A stretch of 50,635 nt of DNA from an uncultured Paraprevotella sp. (GCA_944321565.1 CALULT010000017.1:1-50635), one strand, 5' to 3'; positions 19,305 through 28,252 are shown, numbered from the stretch's first letter. The notes: a model not told the origin generated them from the sequence alone. Numbers and translations are program-made.

Positions 19305-21227
19305 ATGAAACTGAAATCTTATATTATCATGCTTGCGGCGGCTGCGGGGACAGGCTTCTTCAGCGCATGCGAGGACATGCTCGAACCGACTTCGGAATAT
19401 GTGCTCTATGACGACGGCAGCCACCTGACGACTCCTGCGGACACGGCCAACTCCTTGGTGGGCCTCTTCTACAAGCTGCAGGCCATCGGCGACCGCACCA
19501 ACCTGTTGGGCGAGATGCGGGGCGACTTGGTGACCCTGCGTTCCAACGCCAGCACGGACCTGCAGGACTTGTATAACTTCAACGTGGGGGATGACAACCG
19601 CTATAACAATCCGCGCGACTATTATGCGATTATCAACAATTGCAACTACTACGTCACGCATGTCGATATGAACGCGTTCGACAACCGTGGCAACCGCATC
19701 TTCGAAAAGGAACTGGCACAAGTGAAGGCTGTCAGGGCTTGGACTTACTTGCAGCTGGCGTTGAACTACGGGAGTGTGCCTTTCTACGACACGGCCTTGC
19801 TCACGGAACAGGATGCCAATGCCATCGACCTCACGGCTTCGCGCCGCGACCTCTTGGGCATCTGCGATTATTTCATCAACGACCTGCAGCCTTACATCAA
19901 TACGTCTTGGCCCACGATGCACATCGTAGGTACGGTGTGGATGGTCAACTGCTATTTCCCGATTGACATGGTGCTGGGCGACCTCTACTTGTGGCGGGCT
20001 TCCCTGACGGGGAGCGTCAGCGACTACCGTTCGGCGGCGCGTTGCTACTATCGCTGGATCTTGGATGACTCGCGCGGCACGGGGATTCTTGTTTCGGACA
20101 ATCATGTGATGAAGCCCGTTTATACGCCGGCTTCCAACAGCGTTGAGTTGGTGACGGAAGGTGCGTATGCCGGCGTGATGTCTTCTTACCGAAGTTTGTT
20201 CAGCTTTTCGACAGCTTCCTATGGTCAAGAGACGTTCACCATGATTCCGATGGACTCCGCTTCCAGCCAGGGTTACTACAGCGAGCTGCCGCGGCTGTAC
20301 AACAGTCAATTTGGCACGGACGACAACGGAATGGCGTACGTGGACACCTCCGACGGTGAATACTGCATCACGCCTTCCAATCATCTGCAGGAAATTAGCA
20401 TGGCGCAGTCCTATTATCTCTTGAACGAAGAGGGCGACCACGTGACGATTGATTGGGACGAGGCCGATGCCGACCCGCTGTTGGAAGGTGACCTCCGTTT
20501 GTATGCGCTGTGGAACACGGGTTCCTATAACACGACCATCGGCGGCGAGGCCGGGACGGCCACCTATTCCGGGTTGACGAAGAACAACCAACGCGCCATC
20601 CCCATTTACCGCCAGACGGACGTATGGCTGCGCCTGGCCGAGGCGTTGAACGGTGCCGGACTGCCGCGCATGGCATACGCCATCTTGGCCACGGGGCTGA
20701 ACAACGTGATTGTGGAAGACAGCATCATGCCTTATTGCAACGATGCGGACTTGGCTTTCGTCAATGAGTTGAACAGCATGGGGCACGGCAACAGTTTCAT
20801 GCTGTTCGGCACCACCCGTAACGGGGTGCGTACGGATGGCATTATCGGCATCCATTCACGCGGAAGCGGGTATGCGGAACTGAATCCGGACTATGCTTAC
20901 CCGATGGTGGATTCGATTGCTGCCGACGGTTCGCACATTAACGGCTATACGGGGCAGGACACGTTGGCTTGGGCGCAGATGCACCTGGCCGAGGAACAGC
21001 TCCGCGTGGACAGCATGTTGCTGACTGAGATGGCGTTGGAGACCTGCTTCGAGGGCAAACGTTTCTATGACCTGATGCGTTTCGCCAAACGGCATAACAA
21101 CAATGCTTGGCTGGCCGATCCCATCAGCAAGCGCAACGGGGAAAGCAATCAAGACCAAGGGCTCCGCAACCTCCTGATGACGGAAGACAACTGGTACCTG
21201 AATTGGAAGGACCAAATCGGAAAATGA
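19305..21227 (+). CDS. SusD/RagB-family surface lipoprotein (second of the pair)
   Basis: A 640-residue SusD-like lipoprotein, lipobox FFSAC with Cys22 and EDM after it. The helical core shows YYAIINNCNYYV and QVKAVRAWTYLQLALNYGSVPFYDTAL; the C-terminal RagB signature is EMALETCFEGKRFYDLMRFAKR. It is longer than the first SusD, with extra sequence around residues 270-400. It closes the seven-gene run and is followed by a strong hairpin. It presumably forms the lid of the SusC encoded immediately upstream. Confidence 0.93.
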   Translation: MKLKSYIIMLAAAAGTGFFSACEDMLEPTSEYVLYDDGSHLTTPADTANSLVGLFYKLQAIGDRTNLLGEMRGDLVTLRSNASTDLQDLYNFNVGDDNRYNNPRDYYAIINNCNYYVTHVDMNAFDNRGNRIFEKELAQVKAVRAWTYLQLALNYGSVPFYDTALLTEQDANAIDLTASRRDLLGICDYFINDLQPYINTSWPTMHIVGTVWMVNCYFPIDMVLGDLYLWRASLTGSVSDYRSAARCYYRWILDDSRGTGILVSDNHVMKPVYTPASNSVELVTEGAYAGVMSSYRSLFSFSTASYGQETFTMIPMDSASSQGYYSELPRLYNSQFGTDDNGMAYVDTSDGEYCITPSNHLQEISMAQSYYLLNEEGDHVTIDWDEADADPLLEGDLRLYALWNTGSYNTTIGGEAGTATYSGLTKNNQRAIPIYRQTDVWLRLAEALNGAGLPRMAYAILATGLNNVIVEDSIMPYCNDADLAFVNELNSMGHGNSFMLFGTTRNGVRTDGIIGIHSRGSGYAELNPDYAYPMVDSIAADGSHINGYTGQDTLAWAQMHLAEEQLRVDSMLLTEMALETCFEGKRFYDLMRFAKRHNNNAWLADPISKRNGESNQDQGLRNLLMTEDNWYLNWKDQIGK

Positions 21228-21247
21228 CATAAACTGATAGATGAATA

Positions 21248-21281
21248 GTCAAGGGTTGCAACCACGGTTGCAGCCCTTGAC
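21248..21281 (+). terminator. Terminator of the FAS1/SusCD run
   Basis: GTCAAGGGTTGCAAC (21248-21262) pairs with GTTGCAGCCCTTGAC (21267-21281) across a 4-base loop: a 15-bp stem with one G-T wobble, 20 bases after the SusD stop. No U-tract follows. Confidence 0.8.
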
Positions 21282-21334
21282 GGTTATAAAGGGGCGGTCT
21301 GTATTCTTGGACGTTTACATTTTTCGGAATAATG

Positions 21335-21430
21335 GCACTTGAAACTGGGTGTTCCAAGCACTTGAAACTGGGTGTTTCAGGCCTTGAAACTGGGTGTTCC
21401 AGGCCTTGAAACTGGGTGTTTCAGGCTCTG
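21335..21430. repeat. Four and a bit tandem 22-23 bp repeats with internal dyad
   Basis: Units start at 21335, 21358, 21381 and 21403, with a degenerate fifth at 21425. The core of each is TTGAAACTGGGTGTT(C/T)CA. TGAAAC and GTTTCA inside a unit can form a 6-bp hairpin; units alternate GTTCCA and GTTTCA. Units abut without spacers, so this is not a CRISPR. It lies between the SusD terminator and the ileS promoter. Confidence 0.9.
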
Positions 21431-21593
21431 AAACTTTCATGCCGTGTCTTTTCCGTTTTTCTTCAACGAAAAGTAGAGTCGCCAAAAGCCAAGTGAAGTT
21501 GCCGTTTTTGTTTCCGTTTGCATCTTTCTTGTAGTTCCAAAAGCCCACAGGCTGTTTTTTCGTGAAAATCACTATGGAATGAAAAAAAAGTTG

Positions 21594-21601
21594 TATTTTT
21601 G
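21594..21601 (+). promoter_or_regulatory. ileS promoter -7 element
   Basis: TATTTTTG matches TAnnTTTG; no clear -33 is seen in the A-rich upstream stretch. It rules out the in-frame ATG at 21579, which would precede the transcript start. Confidence 0.55.
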
Positions 21602-21641
21602 CCCAAATTTTAGCGGCAAGCAGAAAAGTAAAATACGATAT

Positions 21642-24600
21642 ATGGCAAATAAATTCGCAGAACGTACGCATTTGGACCTTTCCGAGGTGAACAAGGAGGT
21701 GCTGAAGATGTGGGACGAAGCCGACATCTTCCATAAAAGTATGACGGAACGTGAGGGCTATCCTTCGTTTATTTTTTATGAGGGGCCTCCCTCGGCCAAC
21801 GGGCATCCGGGTATCCACCATGTGTTGGCGCGTTCCATCAAGGACACGTTCTGCCGTTTCAAGACCATGAAGGGTTTCCAAGTGAAGCGGAAAGCCGGAT
21901 GGGACACGCACGGACTTCCGGTGGAACTGGGCGTGGAAAAGGAATTGGGCATCACGAAGGAAGACATCGGCAAGACGATTTCCATAGAGGAATATAACCG
22001 CAAATGCCGCACGAACGTGATGAAATACACGGCGGAGTGGACCGACCTGAGCCACAAGATGGGCTATTGGGTTGATATGGAGCATCCGTATATCACTTAC
22101 GACAACAAATATATTGAAACCTTGTGGTGGCTGTTGCAGCAACTCTACCGCAAGGGGTTGCTGTATAAGGGTTACACGATACAGCCTTATTCGCCCGCTG
22201 CGGGCACGGGGCTTAGCTCGCACGAGCTGAACCAGCCGGGCTGTTACCGCGACGTGAAGGACACCACGGTGACCGCACAGTTCCGGATGACCGACCCGCG
22301 ACCGGAGATGACGGGATGGGGCGAACCTTATTTCCTGGCTTGGACCACCACGCCGTGGACGCTCTCTTCCAACACGGCGCTTTGCGTGGGGCCGAAAATA
22401 GAATACGTCTGCATCCGCACTTACAATATGTATAGCGGAAAGCCGGTGACGGTGGTGATGGCCAAGGCGCGCATGGGGGCTTACTTGAACCCGCAGGGCG
22501 CGGAGTTGCCGCTGGAAGACTATAAGCCGGGCGACAAGGTGGTGCCTTACCGCGTGGTGGGCGAATATGTGGGCACCGACTTGGTTGGCATGCACTACGA
22601 ACAGCTTCAGCCGTGGGTGAATCCCGGGGGTGACGCTTTCCGCGTGATACAGGGTGACTATGTGACAACAGAAGATGGTACGGGCATCGTGCATATCGCG
22701 CCGACATTCGGTGCGGACGATGCTTTCGTGGCCAAGGCTGCCGGAATCCCTCCCTTGCAAGTGGTGGACAGAAAGGGCGAGTTGCGTCCGTTGGTGGACC
22801 TGACCGGCAAGTTCTACCGGATGGAGGATTTGGATGAGGACTTCGTGCGCCGCAACATTGACGTGGAAACCTATCGCCCGTGGGCGGGACAGTTCGTGAA
22901 GAACGCCTACGATCCGGCCAAGACGGAAAAAGACGAGACGTTGGACGTGGCCCTTTGCATGGACTTGAAGCAGAAAGGACTGGCTTTCAAGATAGAGAAG
23001 CACGTGCACAGCTATCCACATTGCTGGCGCACGGACAAACCGGTGTTGTATTATCCCTTGGACAGCTGGTTCATCAAGAGCACGGCGGCTAAGGAACGCA
23101 TGATGGAACTGAACAAGACCATCAAATGGAAACCCGCCACGACGGGCACGGGACGTTTCGGGAAATGGCTGGAGAACCTGAACGACTGGAACCTGAGCCG
23201 AAGCCGTTATTGGGGCACCCCGTTGCCGATATGGCGGTCGGAAGACGGGGAAGAAACTTGTATTGGGTCGGTGGCCGAACTCTATGAGGAAATCGAAAAG
23301 GCGGTGGCCGCAGGGCTGATGGCGGAGAATCCGTTGAAGCAGAAAGGCTTCGTGCCGGGCGACTACAGCCAGGAGAACTATGACCGGATAGACCTGCACC
23401 GTCCGTTTGTGGACGATGTGGTGTTGGTTAGCCCCACGGGCAAACCAATGAAGCGCGAGGCCGACCTCATCGACGTGTGGTTCGATTCCGGTGCCATGCC
23501 TTACGCGCAAATCCATTATCCGTTCGAACATAAGGAAGAATTCGATTCGCGCACCGTCTATCCGGCCAATTTCATCGCCGAAGGCGTGGACCAGACGCGG
23601 GGCTGGTTCTTCACGTTGCATGCCATCTCCACGATGGTGTCGGACAGTGTGGCCTACAAAGCCGTAATCTCCAATGGGTTGGTGCTGGACAAGAACGGTA
23701 ACAAGATGTCCAAACGCTTGGGCAATGCCGTGGATCCGTTTGGTGCCATTGAGAAATACGGGTCGGATGCCGTGCGTTGGTATATGCTGACCAACTCTTC
23801 GCCTTGGGACAACCTGAAGTTCGACGAGGCCGGAGTGCAGGAAGTGAGCCGGACGTTCTTCGGCAAGTTGTTCCAGACCTATTCTTTCCTGACGATGTAT
23901 GCCAATGTGGACGGGTGGTGTTATGACGAACCCGACGTGCCGATGGCAGAGCGTCCGGAAATCGACCGTTGGATTTTGTCGGAACTGAACACGTTGGTGA
24001 AGAACGTGAACGACTGTTATGAGGATTATGAGCCGACGAAGGCCGGCCGCTTGATAGAGACGTTCGTCATTGACAACGTGAGCAATTGGTATGTGCGCCT
24101 GAACCGCAAACGTTTTTGGGGCAATTCCATGAGCACGGACAAACTTTCGGCCTATCAGACGCTTTACACTTGCTTGGAAACCGTGGCGCGGCTGATGGCA
24201 CCCATCGCGCCTTATTATGCCGACCGCCTTTATGGCGACCTCACCGCGGCTACCGGCCGGGCAGAGGCCGAGAGTGTGCATTTGGCTACTTTCCCCGTGT
24301 GCGACACGGCGAAAATCGACAAGGCTTTGGAATACCGCATGGAATTGGCCCAGCAAATCACTTCGATGGTGCTCTCCCTGCGCAAGAAGGAGAAAATCAT
24401 CGTGCGCCAGCCTCTGCAGTGCATTGCCATTCCCAAGGGTGACGCGGCGCGCCAGGAAAGCATCGAGGCCGTGAAACAGTTGATTTTGGACGAGGTGAAC
24501 GTGAAGGAACTGCGCTTCGTGGAAGGCGACGGCATGCTGGTGAAGAAAGTGAAGTGCAACTTCCGCACGATGGGTAAGAAGTTCGGCAAGCTGATGAAAG

Positions 24601-25064
24601 CCGTGGCCGCGAAGGTGGAAACGCTGACGCAGGCACAAATTTCGGAATTGGAAACCGCAGGGGCGCTCAACGTGGCTTTGGAAAGCGGTGAGACGGTGAA
24701 TATCGAGGCTGCCGATTTGGAAATCTATAGCGAGGATATTCCGGGATGGACAGTGGCCAACGAAGGTAGTCTGACCGTGGCTTTGGACATCACGGTGACG
24801 GAGGCATTGCGTGTGGAAGGCGCGGCGCGCGAAATCGTGAAGCGTATCCAAAACCTGCGCAAGGAGAGCGGGCTGGAAATCACAGACCGTATCGCGGTGT
24901 CCTTGACTCATTCCGATTTGACAGACAAAGCCGTGGCGGAATATGGCGACTATGTCCGCAGCCAGGTGTTGGCCAATTCGTTGACACTGGCCGACGAAGT
25001 GGCAGACGGCATGGTGCTTGACTTCGACGGGCAGACTGTGACGGTGAAAGTGACGAAGGACTGA
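21642..25064 (+). CDS. ileS: Isoleucyl-tRNA synthetase, type 2, with swapped GIHH signature
   Basis: A 1140-residue class I synthetase that charges tRNA-Ile. The first signature lies in GPPSANGHPGIHHVLAR: residues 57-60 are GIHH where the standard order is HxGH. The second is KMSKR at 688-692. WDTHGLPVE and the CP1 editing insertion (about 200-420, including the AWTTTPWTL block) are present; the long C-terminal anticodon-binding part and overall length are typical of eukaryote-like type 2 IleRS. I place the start at 21642 because a promoter -7 element lies at 21594-21601. It heads the run ileS - DksA-like - lspA - DUF4296. The swapped signature has been linked to strong mupirocin resistance in type 2 enzymes (see findings). 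Confidence 0.97.
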   Translation: MANKFAERTHLDLSEVNKEVLKMWDEADIFHKSMTEREGYPSFIFYEGPPSANGHPGIHHVLARSIKDTFCRFKTMKGFQVKRKAGWDTHGLPVELGVEKELGITKEDIGKTISIEEYNRKCRTNVMKYTAEWTDLSHKMGYWVDMEHPYITYDNKYIETLWWLLQQLYRKGLLYKGYTIQPYSPAAGTGLSSHELNQPGCYRDVKDTTVTAQFRMTDPRPEMTGWGEPYFLAWTTTPWTLSSNTALCVGPKIEYVCIRTYNMYSGKPVTVVMAKARMGAYLNPQGAELPLEDYKPGDKVVPYRVVGEYVGTDLVGMHYEQLQPWVNPGGDAFRVIQGDYVTTEDGTGIVHIAPTFGADDAFVAKAAGIPPLQVVDRKGELRPLVDLTGKFYRMEDLDEDFVRRNIDVETYRPWAGQFVKNAYDPAKTEKDETLDVALCMDLKQKGLAFKIEKHVHSYPHCWRTDKPVLYYPLDSWFIKSTAAKERMMELNKTIKWKPATTGTGRFGKWLENLNDWNLSRSRYWGTPLPIWRSEDGEETCIGSVAELYEEIEKAVAAGLMAENPLKQKGFVPGDYSQENYDRIDLHRPFVDDVVLVSPTGKPMKREADLIDVWFDSGAMPYAQIHYPFEHKEEFDSRTVYPANFIAEGVDQTRGWFFTLHAISTMVSDSVAYKAVISNGLVLDKNGNKMSKRLGNAVDPFGAIEKYGSDAVRWYMLTNSSPWDNLKFDEAGVQEVSRTFFGKLFQTYSFLTMYANVDGWCYDEPDVPMAERPEIDRWILSELNTLVKNVNDCYEDYEPTKAGRLIETFVIDNVSNWYVRLNRKRFWGNSMSTDKLSAYQTLYTCLETVARLMAPIAPYYADRLYGDLTAATGRAEAESVHLATFPVCDTAKIDKALEYRMELAQQITSMVLSLRKKEKIIVRQPLQCIAIPKGDAARQESIEAVKQLILDEVNVKELRFVEGDGMLVKKVKCNFRTMGKKFGKLMKAVAAKVETLTQAQISELETAGALNVALESGETVNIEAADLEIYSEDIPGWTVANEGSLTVALDITVTEALRVEGAAREIVKRIQNLRKESGLEITDRIAVSLTHSDLTDKAVAEYGDYVRSQVLANSLTLADEVADGMVLDFDGQTVTVKVTKD

Positions 25065-25101
25065 CAAAGACACAAATATTAACCCTAAAAGTGAAAATAT
25101 T

Positions 25102-25476
25102 ATGGCAGAAAAAACACGTTATTCGGATGAGGAGCTGGCCGAGTTCAAGCAATTGATACTGGAAAAGCTGGCCTTGGCCAAGAAAGATTATGAGAGCATG
25201 ATGGGCACGTTGATGAACACGGACAACAACGGCGTGGACGACACGTCGCCCACCTATAAGGCATTGGAGGAAGGGGCAAACACGCAGACCAAAGAGGAGC
25301 TGGCCTTGCTGGCCGCCCGCCAGCAGAAGTTCATCAAGGGGTTGGAGGCCGCATTGGTGCGCATTGAAAACAAGACCTATGGGATTTGCCGCGTCACGGG
25401 CAAACTGATTCCGAAAGAGCGCTTGCGCCTCGTGCCCCACGCCACATTGAGCGTGGAGGCTAAAAACCAAAGATGA
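25102..25476 (+). CDS. DksA/TraR-family protein with a degenerate zinc-finger region
   Basis: A 124-residue small protein. An N-terminal coiled coil (about 10-90) contains the acidic tip region DDTSPTYKALEEGAN; the C-terminal YGICRVTGKLIPKERLRLVPHAT corresponds to the DksA/TraR C4 finger, but only Cys96 remains. Gly100 replaces the second Cys and no later CxxC exists, so zinc binding by four cysteines is not possible. DksA-type proteins act in the secondary channel of RNA polymerase; whether this one does is unproven. Its stop overlaps the lspA start by four bases (ATGA), so the two are translationally coupled. Confidence 0.88.
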   Translation: MAEKTRYSDEELAEFKQLILEKLALAKKDYESMMGTLMNTDNNGVDDTSPTYKALEEGANTQTKEELALLAARQQKFIKGLEAALVRIENKTYGICRVTGKLIPKERLRLVPHATLSVEAKNQR

Positions 25477-26108
25477 GCATGAGGAAGGCGGAAGGAAAGG
25501 AGAGGACGTCGTGGCTCACCCAAGGGCGGTTGGCCGTACTGATTATCGTGGCGGTGCTTGTGGCCGACCAGCTTATCAAGATAGCGGTCAAGACGAACAT
25601 GTACATGCACGAGAGCATTCGTGTGACGGATTGGTTTTATATCCTCTTCACGGAGAATCCGGGCATGGCCTTCGGTTGGGAGTTTTTTGACAAGCTTTTC
25701 CTGACGCTGTTTCGTATCGTAGCTGTGGCCGTCATCGGATACCTCCTTCACCGGATTATCCGCAAGGGGGTGCCGACGGGCATGGTGGTGTGTGTGTCCT
25801 TGATTGTGGCCGGCGCGGCCGGGAACATTATCGACTGTGTGTTTTATGGACTGATATTCAACAATCCTCCTGCGCCGTTCGTGGCCAATTTTGTGCCTTT
25901 TGGCACGGGCTATGAGAGTGCGTTCCACGGCAAGGTGGTGGACATGTTCTATTTTCCCATCATCGACACACATTGGCCGGATTGGATGCCATGGGTAGGG
26001 GGAGAGCATTTTGTGTTTTTCAGCCCGATTTTTAATTTTGCCGACGCGGCCATCAGTTGTGGCATTATTGCCTTGCTGATATTCTATCATAAGCGCATAT
26101 CCCAGTAA
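25473..26108 (+). CDS. lspA: Lipoprotein signal peptidase (signal peptidase II)
   Basis: LspA cleaves the signal peptide of diacylglyceryl prolipoproteins in the inner membrane; the many lipoproteins in this window would be substrates. It has 211 residues with four hydrophobic segments. Catalytic aspartates are D121 in AGAAGNIIDCVFYG and D191 in FNFADAAI. The stretch between them (about 130-180, with VVDMFYFP) is longer than in E. coli, as is usual in Bacteroidetes. It is coupled to the DksA-like gene by a 4-base overlap; ileS next to lspA is a widespread arrangement. Confidence 0.96.
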   Translation: MSMRKAEGKERTSWLTQGRLAVLIIVAVLVADQLIKIAVKTNMYMHESIRVTDWFYILFTENPGMAFGWEFFDKLFLTLFRIVAVAVIGYLLHRIIRKGVPTGMVVCVSLIVAGAAGNIIDCVFYGLIFNNPPAPFVANFVPFGTGYESAFHGKVVDMFYFPIIDTHWPDWMPWVGGEHFVFFSPIFNFADAAISCGIIALLIFYHKRISQ

Positions 26109-26118
26109 AAGTGTGGCC

Positions 26119-27120
26119 ATGAGGATAGGGAAACTATTGTGCAGAGCGGTTTGCGTGGGGATGGGTGGCATTTGGCTGTTTGCCTGCAAGCCGGGGGTGC
26201 CTTCCGGAGTGATACCGCCCGATGATTTGGAGGAAATCCTGTATGATTATCATCTTGCACAAGCCATGGCAGAGAACGGGGCGCGTGACAGTATGGATTT
26301 CCGCCGTTACAGTTATGTCCGGGCCGTGTTTGACAAACACGGTGTCACGGAAGCCGAGTTCGACACGGCGATGGTGTGGTATTCTTCCCATGCCACTTAT
26401 TTGCATGAGATTTACCAACGTCTGCGCGAGCGATATTCCGGTGGCGTGGCCACGTTGGGCGCAGCCACGGGGACGGGTGACGTGTTTGCCAACCTGGATG
26501 CGCAAGGGGATACGGCCAATATTTGGCAAGGACATACGTTCGTAGTGCTGAAACCTGTATTTGCGGAAAATCGCATGACATTCTCCTTGAAGGCAGATAC
26601 GACTTTCCAGGTGGGAGATGTCTTGCTTTGGCGTTTTGATTCCCGCCAGATAGCTCATGGCCGTGCGAGCGAGACGTATGCGGGCTTTTATGTGCAATAT
26701 GACAATGACTCCACAGCGGGAGTGGTGCGAAGGGTTTACTCAAGCAACCGGGTGCAACTTAGGTTGGAAGGTGACACGGTGCATGCTATCCGCGAGATTG
26801 GCGGTTTTGTGTACTGTAAACCGGCAGACGACAAGGAGGAGCCGCGTTTCCAGATTCTTCAAGATTTCATGTTGATTCGCATCCATCAACAATTGGATTC
26901 GGTTCAGGCGGACACAGCAAAGGTTGTTCCCGCGGTGGCGGACAGTTTGTCAACCGATTCGGCGCAGGATGTCACTCCGGCATCAAACCGCCGTTTGTCT
27001 CCTACGGAGCTTCGCGACAGTCGTCCGGTGGAGCGTTCCATCAATGTGGTGAAAGAGAAACCCTATCGGGTGATTCGTGGCCAAACGCGCGGGGCGCGTA
27101 CCTCACGGGACAGGCGATGA
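26119..27120 (+). CDS. DUF4296-domain lipoprotein
   Basis: A 333-residue lipoprotein from the ATG at 26119 (a GTG at 26113 would add two residues). Lipobox WLFAC with Cys23, then the DUF4296 segment (about 30-110) with IPPDDLEEILYDYHLAQAM. The middle contains beta-rich sequence; the C-terminus is low-complexity and basic (RPVERSINVVKEK ... RGARTSRDRR). DUF4296 genes often lie next to lspA in Bacteroidetes; function is not established. The last codon overlaps the start of the next gene by four bases. Confidence 0.85.
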   Translation: MRIGKLLCRAVCVGMGGIWLFACKPGVPSGVIPPDDLEEILYDYHLAQAMAENGARDSMDFRRYSYVRAVFDKHGVTEAEFDTAMVWYSSHATYLHEIYQRLRERYSGGVATLGAATGTGDVFANLDAQGDTANIWQGHTFVVLKPVFAENRMTFSLKADTTFQVGDVLLWRFDSRQIAHGRASETYAGFYVQYDNDSTAGVVRRVYSSNRVQLRLEGDTVHAIREIGGFVYCKPADDKEEPRFQILQDFMLIRIHQQLDSVQADTAKVVPAVADSLSTDSAQDVTPASNRRLSPTELRDSRPVERSINVVKEKPYRVIRGQTRGARTSRDRR

Positions 27121-27431
27121 AGCGGTTTGCCTGCCATCGTTTGTATGTTCCGGGCGGCACGGTTTTCCGTCATTGCATTGTGTGCGTGGCGGATGACGGA
27201 TGTTATGCCGGAACTCTTCCCTTGGAAGGGGAACGGGCTGCCGTGGAATGGGTCGGTGGTGTATGTGTGGCGTGTCCTGAAGGGGTGGTTCCTTTGCCGC
27301 AGAGCACGGTGGCAGAAGTGTGTCGCGGCTTTTTAGGTGCAAAGGAGGGGAGATGCTGGGTTTGGAAAGCCTGCCGTATTCCTGTTGGGGCAGAGCATAC
27401 GCCTGTTGGCGTGTGGTACCGGCTTTGTTGA
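27117..27431 (+). CDS. Small conserved protein of unknown function
   Basis: A 104-residue protein whose ATG overlaps the DUF4296 stop (ATGA), which argues that it is real. It begins MKRFACHRLYVPGGTVFRH and resembles the short N-terminal beta domain seen ahead of amidohydrolases (an 'IAAHYVF...' type start), but no catalytic barrel follows. Seven cysteines are present. No signal peptide. It ends eight bases from the convergent methyltransferase stop. I do not assign a function. Confidence 0.65.
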   Translation: MKRFACHRLYVPGGTVFRHCIVCVADDGCYAGTLPLEGERAAVEWVGGVCVACPEGVVPLPQSTVAEVCRGFLGAKEGRCWVWKACRIPVGAEHTPVGVWYRLC

Positions 27432-27439
27432 ATTTTTTT

Positions 27440-28231
27440 TCATTTTTTTGCAGACAACCGGGCCGACCGCCTGAATTCCGCGCACACAATGGCTGTGGCG
27501 GTGGCCACATTCAAACTTTCCGATGTGAAACGTCCGGGAGGAAAATTGGGAATGTAAAGGCGGCTATTGACAAGGTGACCCACTTCCGGGCTGATGCCGT
27601 TTCCTTCGTTGCCCATTATGATGACTCCGGTCTGCGAGAGTGGCTGTGCGTAGAGGTCTTTGCCTTCAAGGAAAGTGCCATAGACGGGAGTTTGGGGCGG
27701 AAGTTCCGCCAAGGATGCGGCCAACGGCAGGTAGTGGACATGTACGCGGGCGAGTGCCCCCATGGTGGCTTGGACGGTTTTGGGATTATAGATGTCGGCT
27801 GTATCGGGGGAGCAGAATATGTGCTCGATGCCAAACCAGTCGGCTAGCCGGATGATGGTGCCCACGTTTCCTGGATCTTGTACCCCGTCTAGGGCGAGGC
27901 ACAATTGCGACGGAGCGACGTTGGCGGGTGTGGCATGTTCTTCGCGTTGGCAGAAAAGGGCTATGACATCTTGTGGATGTTTCAGCAGACTGGTTTTCTG
28001 CAGTTCTTCTGGCGTAGTTGCCTGTACTTCCACACCATTCCTGCGAAGCGTTTCTACGGTGTCTTCGTGTGTTTCCAGCCATTCGGTCAAAGCTGTGAGA
28101 TACGTGCATTCGAATGTCGGCAATAAATCTTCCACTAACTTGTGTCCTTCGGCAACGAACATTTTCGATTCCTTGCGGAATTTTTTTTGTTCAAGGGAAT
28201 GTATGAACTTGATTTTGCTTTTACTAATCAT
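27440..28231 (-). CDS. TrmH/SpoU-family RNA 2'-O-methyltransferase
   Basis: A 264-residue SPOUT methyltransferase. The N-terminal substrate-binding domain (ISKSKIKFIHSLEQKK ... FVAEGHKLVEDLL) is followed by the trefoil-knot SAM domain with motifs LALDGVQDPGNVGTIIRLADWFG (motif 1), IIMGNEGNGIS (motif 2) and LYIPNFPPGRFTSESLNVATATAI (motif 3). It methylates a ribose in rRNA or tRNA; the exact nucleoside is not clear. I place the start at 28231: the frame is open eight codons further, but the minus-strand TAGATTTG at 28260-28253 puts that longer start upstream of transcription. Confidence 0.93.
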   Translation of the reverse strand: MISKSKIKFIHSLEQKKFRKESKMFVAEGHKLVEDLLPTFECTYLTALTEWLETHEDTVETLRRNGVEVQATTPEELQKTSLLKHPQDVIALFCQREEHATPANVAPSQLCLALDGVQDPGNVGTIIRLADWFGIEHIFCSPDTADIYNPKTVQATMGALARVHVHYLPLAASLAELPPQTPVYGTFLEGKDLYAQPLSQTGVIIMGNEGNGISPEVGHLVNSRLYIPNFPPGRFTSESLNVATATAIVCAEFRRSARLSAKK

Positions 28232-28252
28232 GTTGAACTTCCAATTATCTTG

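Noticed and set aside
4026-21227. A classical polysaccharide utilisation locus
   Set aside because: SusCD pairs are present, but there is no glycoside hydrolase, polysaccharide lyase, sulfatase or hybrid two-component/ECF regulator in the run, so a glycan substrate cannot be claimed.
21335-21430. Possible CRISPR array
   Set aside because: Units abut with no spacers and there are no cas genes.
21579-21641. Longer ileS start
   Set aside because: The ATG at 21579 is upstream of the TATTTTTG -7 element, and the extra residues do not resemble an IleRS N-terminus.
21315-25073. A 1252-codon open frame antisense to ileS
   Set aside because: Same reason: no recognisable domain, and the plus strand encodes a complete synthetase with its signatures.
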